The notes under the pieces: generated by a model | Databases searched by the model: none | What the model saw: the letters and a program-made list of their open reading frames with translations, nothing else | What the model was told of the DNA's origin: nothing | NCBI GenBank assembly: GCA_036397475.1 | Contig: DASWIV010000122.1 | Location: 1-6,136 of the forward strand | Direction of reading: 5' to 3' | From: DASWIV01 sp036397475 | GTDB taxonomy: Bacteria; JAJVIF01; JAPKYR01 | DNA: 6,136 bases | Translations under genes and position numbers: made by a program | Shown here: piece after piece, positions 4,086 through 6,136 of the stretch | Numbering within the stretch: the stretch's first letter is position 1 | Layout of the letters: each line of letters starts with the position of its first letter

Positions 4086-4676
4086 ATGAAATTAATCGAC
4101 AACGATCTTAAAAGTTTCTCCGTAAAAGGCACCCTTCCCCAGTGGGCGTACTGGGTGATTGCGGCGGTATTTTTCGCAATCGCCTGGACCGGGGTCAACA
4201 TGTGGGCTCGCGCGTTCGCTATGGATCAGCTTTCCAGGCTCCCCGACAACTGGATATCTGAGGACATTCTGATCCAGGACACAAATTATTCATGCGTTCC
4301 CGCCAGCATGGTCATGCTCCTGAAATCCCGCGGCATAAACACATCAACTTATGAGGTCGCCAGGGTCTCAGGCACGTCATTTTTCGGGACAGGCGCTGAC
4401 GGGATCATCCGTGGGGGACGTTATTTCGGGTTCAGGGTAGAAAAGAAAAAACTCGGATTCGAAGACGTGATTGCCATGGATGATGAACTGCTGGTCATAT
4501 TTCGGTACGAGGGAATTCTCCACGCGGCGGCTGTTGAGCCTCACCGGGATTTTAACACCGTTTACGTACGAGACTCGGTCGAGGGTTTGCTTGTTTATGA
4601 CAAGGAACAGGCTGAGGATTATTTCGGGTCGGATAAATGGACCTGCTACACCTTTTCCCCGCTAGACACTGTGTAA
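4086..4676 (+). CDS. Membrane-anchored C39-like cysteine peptidase
   Basis: This 196-residue protein has one hydrophobic segment (about residues 19-41). A domain resembling C39-type papain-like peptidases follows: QDTNYSCVPASMVMLLKSRG with oxyanion-type Gln64 and nucleophile-type Cys70, then LHAAAVE with His146, and VRDSVEG with Asp163. All candidate catalytic residues are present and in family order. C39 domains usually form the N-terminal part of bacteriocin exporters, where they cut after Gly-Gly leaders in the cytoplasm; here there is no ABC transporter domain and no ABC gene alongside. The charge pattern (Lys before the helix, acidic after it) favours an outward-facing catalytic domain. 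The substrate is unknown. The ATG at 4086 has no Shine-Dalgarno sequence. The gene is divergent from recO and ends 15 bases inside the 3' end of the nucleotidyltransferase gene on the other strand. Confidence 0.78.
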   Translation: MKLIDNDLKSFSVKGTLPQWAYWVIAAVFFAIAWTGVNMWARAFAMDQLSRLPDNWISEDILIQDTNYSCVPASMVMLLKSRGINTSTYEVARVSGTSFFGTGADGIIRGGRYFGFRVEKKKLGFEDVIAMDDELLVIFRYEGILHAAAVEPHRDFNTVYVRDSVEGLLVYDKEQAEDYFGSDKWTCYTFSPLDTV

Positions 4677-6136
4677 TGTCTCCTTGACGATCCTCATCTC
4701 ATCCTCGATTGACCCGATCAATCCGTCCAGTTTTGCTTTTCGGACCTTTTCCAGCGCGAGCCCGAACGATTTTCCCGGCGCAAATCCTTCGCTGATCAGG
4801 TCGGTTCCTGTGATCTCGGGCTGGACATTCCGGTACTCGGCAAGGTATCTGGCAACATTGATCTTTTCAGGTGAATCGTCGGGTTTCCCAACAACAAGAT
4901 TGGCCCACAATGCGGAAGTCAGTTCCTCAATATTTTCAGTGAGCACGCTAGGTTTGATATTTGCATCCGAGATAGCCTCACGCACCGTTGCGAATTCCGG
5001 GAATGAATCCGCCATTCGAATCACACGGCCATCGAAGCTGTAGTTATTCACGAATCTGTGTGCGTCGTCGGGAATAGTCTCTGACAGCAGGAACCCGATG
5101 TAAACGATATCCCTGTCCGGAAGTTCTTCCTCAGGAAGGTACCGGCTGATCCATTCGTATGCTTCCCCGACAATATCTTTGTCGCTGCGAATACCAGCTG
5201 GTATGGTAAGCCCCGGATCGAGCACACCGAACACACCTTCATCCCACAACCGCCGGATAATTTTCCATGGCTCCGGTTCCCTGATACACAATAAAATTTC
5301 ATCCCTGATTCGCTCGTGGCTGACATCGTCAAGGCGTCCTTCCAGAAGAGCCCTGATGAGCAGATCGCGTGTGTCGTTATCGATCTCAAACCCATAGCGG
5401 GCGGAAAATCTAAGCGCTCTCATGACACGGGTCGGATCTTCCACGAAACTGAATGTATGAAGAACCCGGATCTTCTTTTCCTCGATATCCCTGACCGCGC
5501 CGAAATGATCGATCAGGCGTCCCCAGTGCCTGCTGTTCAACTGGATAGCGAGAGTGTTGATGGTGAAATCCCTTCTCGACAGGTCGTCCATTATCCCGGC
5601 GGCTTCGACTTCGGGAAGCGCACCCGGCTGGGGATATATTTCCTCTCTTGCTGTCGCGACATCGATATGTATCCCATCAGCGAGTACAACCTTACCCGTC
5701 TGGAATCTCTTGTTCTCGATCACCCTCGCATCGAGTGTATTCGCGAGCGCATGCGCGAATAAAAGCCCTTCGCCCTCTATCAGCAGGTCGATATCCGAAT
5801 TTTTGCCCCCCATTACAAGATCCCTGACAATTCCACCGACAAGATAGCATCCGACATTCATGGAATCCGCAAGCTCGCACGCTATACCCAGCAATGCTGA
5901 GTACGATTCCGGAATTCTGGACAGGAGTTCCTGCCCTTTTTCCTCCGGAGTTTTCCGGATCACATCCGGCTCATTCGACCTGTACCTGAACGACGAATGT
6001 ATCGCGTCGATAAGGTCAGACCTGGTGATTACTCCGGATAATTTTCCATCAGATAAAACAGGGATAAATCCCGAGTGATTCTCTATGACGATTTTCTGTA
6101 TTTCCGGAAGCGGCGCGTCAGCATCGACAACCGACG
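4662..6136 (-). CDS. CBS-domain tRNA nucleotidyltransferase/poly(A) polymerase-family protein, partial (5' end outside window)
   Basis: The frame is open to position 6136, so at least 490 residues are visible and the N-terminus is missing. Fragment residues about 1-46 are the second half of a CBS domain (GVITRSDL at 34-41). The class II nucleotidyltransferase domain follows: LVGGIVRD at 98-105, DID (metal-binding Asp pair) at 114-116, RRDFTINTLA at 187-196, EDPTR (nucleotide-recognition motif D) at 232-236, then a helical neck/body with VSHERIRDEI. These enzymes add CCA, or only CC or only A, to tRNA 3' ends, or poly(A) to RNA. The fusion with CBS domains, usually with a DHH phosphoesterase-type domain further upstream, is known from several bacterial phyla, in some of which CC- and A-addition are split between two enzymes. 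Which activity this one has cannot be told here. The in-frame GTG at 5963 is an internal codon, since homologous sequence continues upstream. The 3' end overlaps the C39-like gene by 15 bp. Confidence 0.9.
   Translation of the reverse strand, partial: SVVDADAPLPEIQKIVIENHSGFIPVLSDGKLSGVITRSDLIDAIHSSFRYRSNEPDVIRKTPEEKGQELLSRIPESYSALLGIACELADSMNVGCYLVGGIVRDLVMGGKNSDIDLLIEGEGLLFAHALANTLDARVIENKRFQTGKVVLADGIHIDVATAREEIYPQPGALPEVEAAGIMDDLSRRDFTINTLAIQLNSRHWGRLIDHFGAVRDIEEKKIRVLHTFSFVEDPTRVMRALRFSARYGFEIDNDTRDLLIRALLEGRLDDVSHERIRDEILLCIREPEPWKIIRRLWDEGVFGVLDPGLTIPAGIRSDKDIVGEAYEWISRYLPEEELPDRDIVYIGFLLSETIPDDAHRFVNNYSFDGRVIRMADSFPEFATVREAISDANIKPSVLTENIEELTSALWANLVVGKPDDSPEKINVARYLAEYRNVQPEITGTDLISEGFAPGKSFGLALEKVRKAKLDGLIGSIEDEMRIVKETLHSV

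Noticed and set aside
5316..5762. Plus-strand 148-codon open frame opposite the nucleotidyltransferase
   Set aside because: Antisense to the catalytic domain, including the EDPTR and RRDFTIN motifs; no independent evidence of coding.
5961..5963. GTG as the start codon of the nucleotidyltransferase
   Set aside because: CBS-domain sequence continues upstream in the same frame without a stop to the window edge.

Overview
The window is a compact stretch of bacterial chromosome, probably from a diderm (Gram-negative-type) and possibly uncultured lineage. Two proteins carry lipoprotein signal peptides. The housekeeping genes (recO, a dGTPase, a tRNA nucleotidyltransferase fused to CBS sequence) are typical of a chromosome rather than a plasmid or phage. 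A SpoIID/LytB-domain lipoprotein and a CBS-nucleotidyltransferase fusion occur together in several non-sporulating diderm groups, but nothing here fixes the phylum. I see no integrase, transposase, CRISPR array, rRNA or tRNA.

Layout. Positions 1-2377 hold a minus-strand run of three tightly spaced genes, read right to left: a SpoIID/LytB-domain lipoprotein (1043-2377), an ABC-2-type six-helix membrane protein (126-1034), and the first 33 codons of a dGTPase-like gene (1-99) that leaves the window. Positions 2378-2782 are a 405-base divergent intergenic region. It is AT-rich in the middle and full of inverted repeats, including an 11-bp perfect inverted repeat, a GC-rich hairpin and a cluster of three palindromes. 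From it a plus-strand gene (2783-3181) encodes an extremely Asp/Ser-rich repetitive lipoprotein. That gene ends in a strong intrinsic terminator whose stem also encodes the last codons of the convergent recO (3228 to 3983 or 4010, minus). A short divergent region (about 3984-4085) separates recO from a membrane-anchored C39-like cysteine peptidase (4086-4676, plus). The peptidase overlaps, tail to tail by 15 bp, a large minus-strand gene (4662-6136, open at the window edge) for a tRNA nucleotidyltransferase/poly(A) polymerase-family protein preceded by CBS-domain sequence.

How the genes may work together. The SpoIID-like protein, the permease and the two orphan envelope proteins (acidic lipoprotein, C39-like peptidase) point to cell-envelope functions. 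recO, the dGTPase and the nucleotidyltransferase are DNA/nucleotide/RNA maintenance genes. I cannot show that they form one pathway. The most unusual items are the acidic repeat lipoprotein with its palindrome-rich upstream region, the stand-alone peptidase, and signs that some genes are expressed from leaderless or very short-leader transcripts: TATAAT boxes lie 7-11 bases from the probable starts of recO and the dGTPase, while only the acidic lipoprotein gene has a textbook Shine-Dalgarno sequence.
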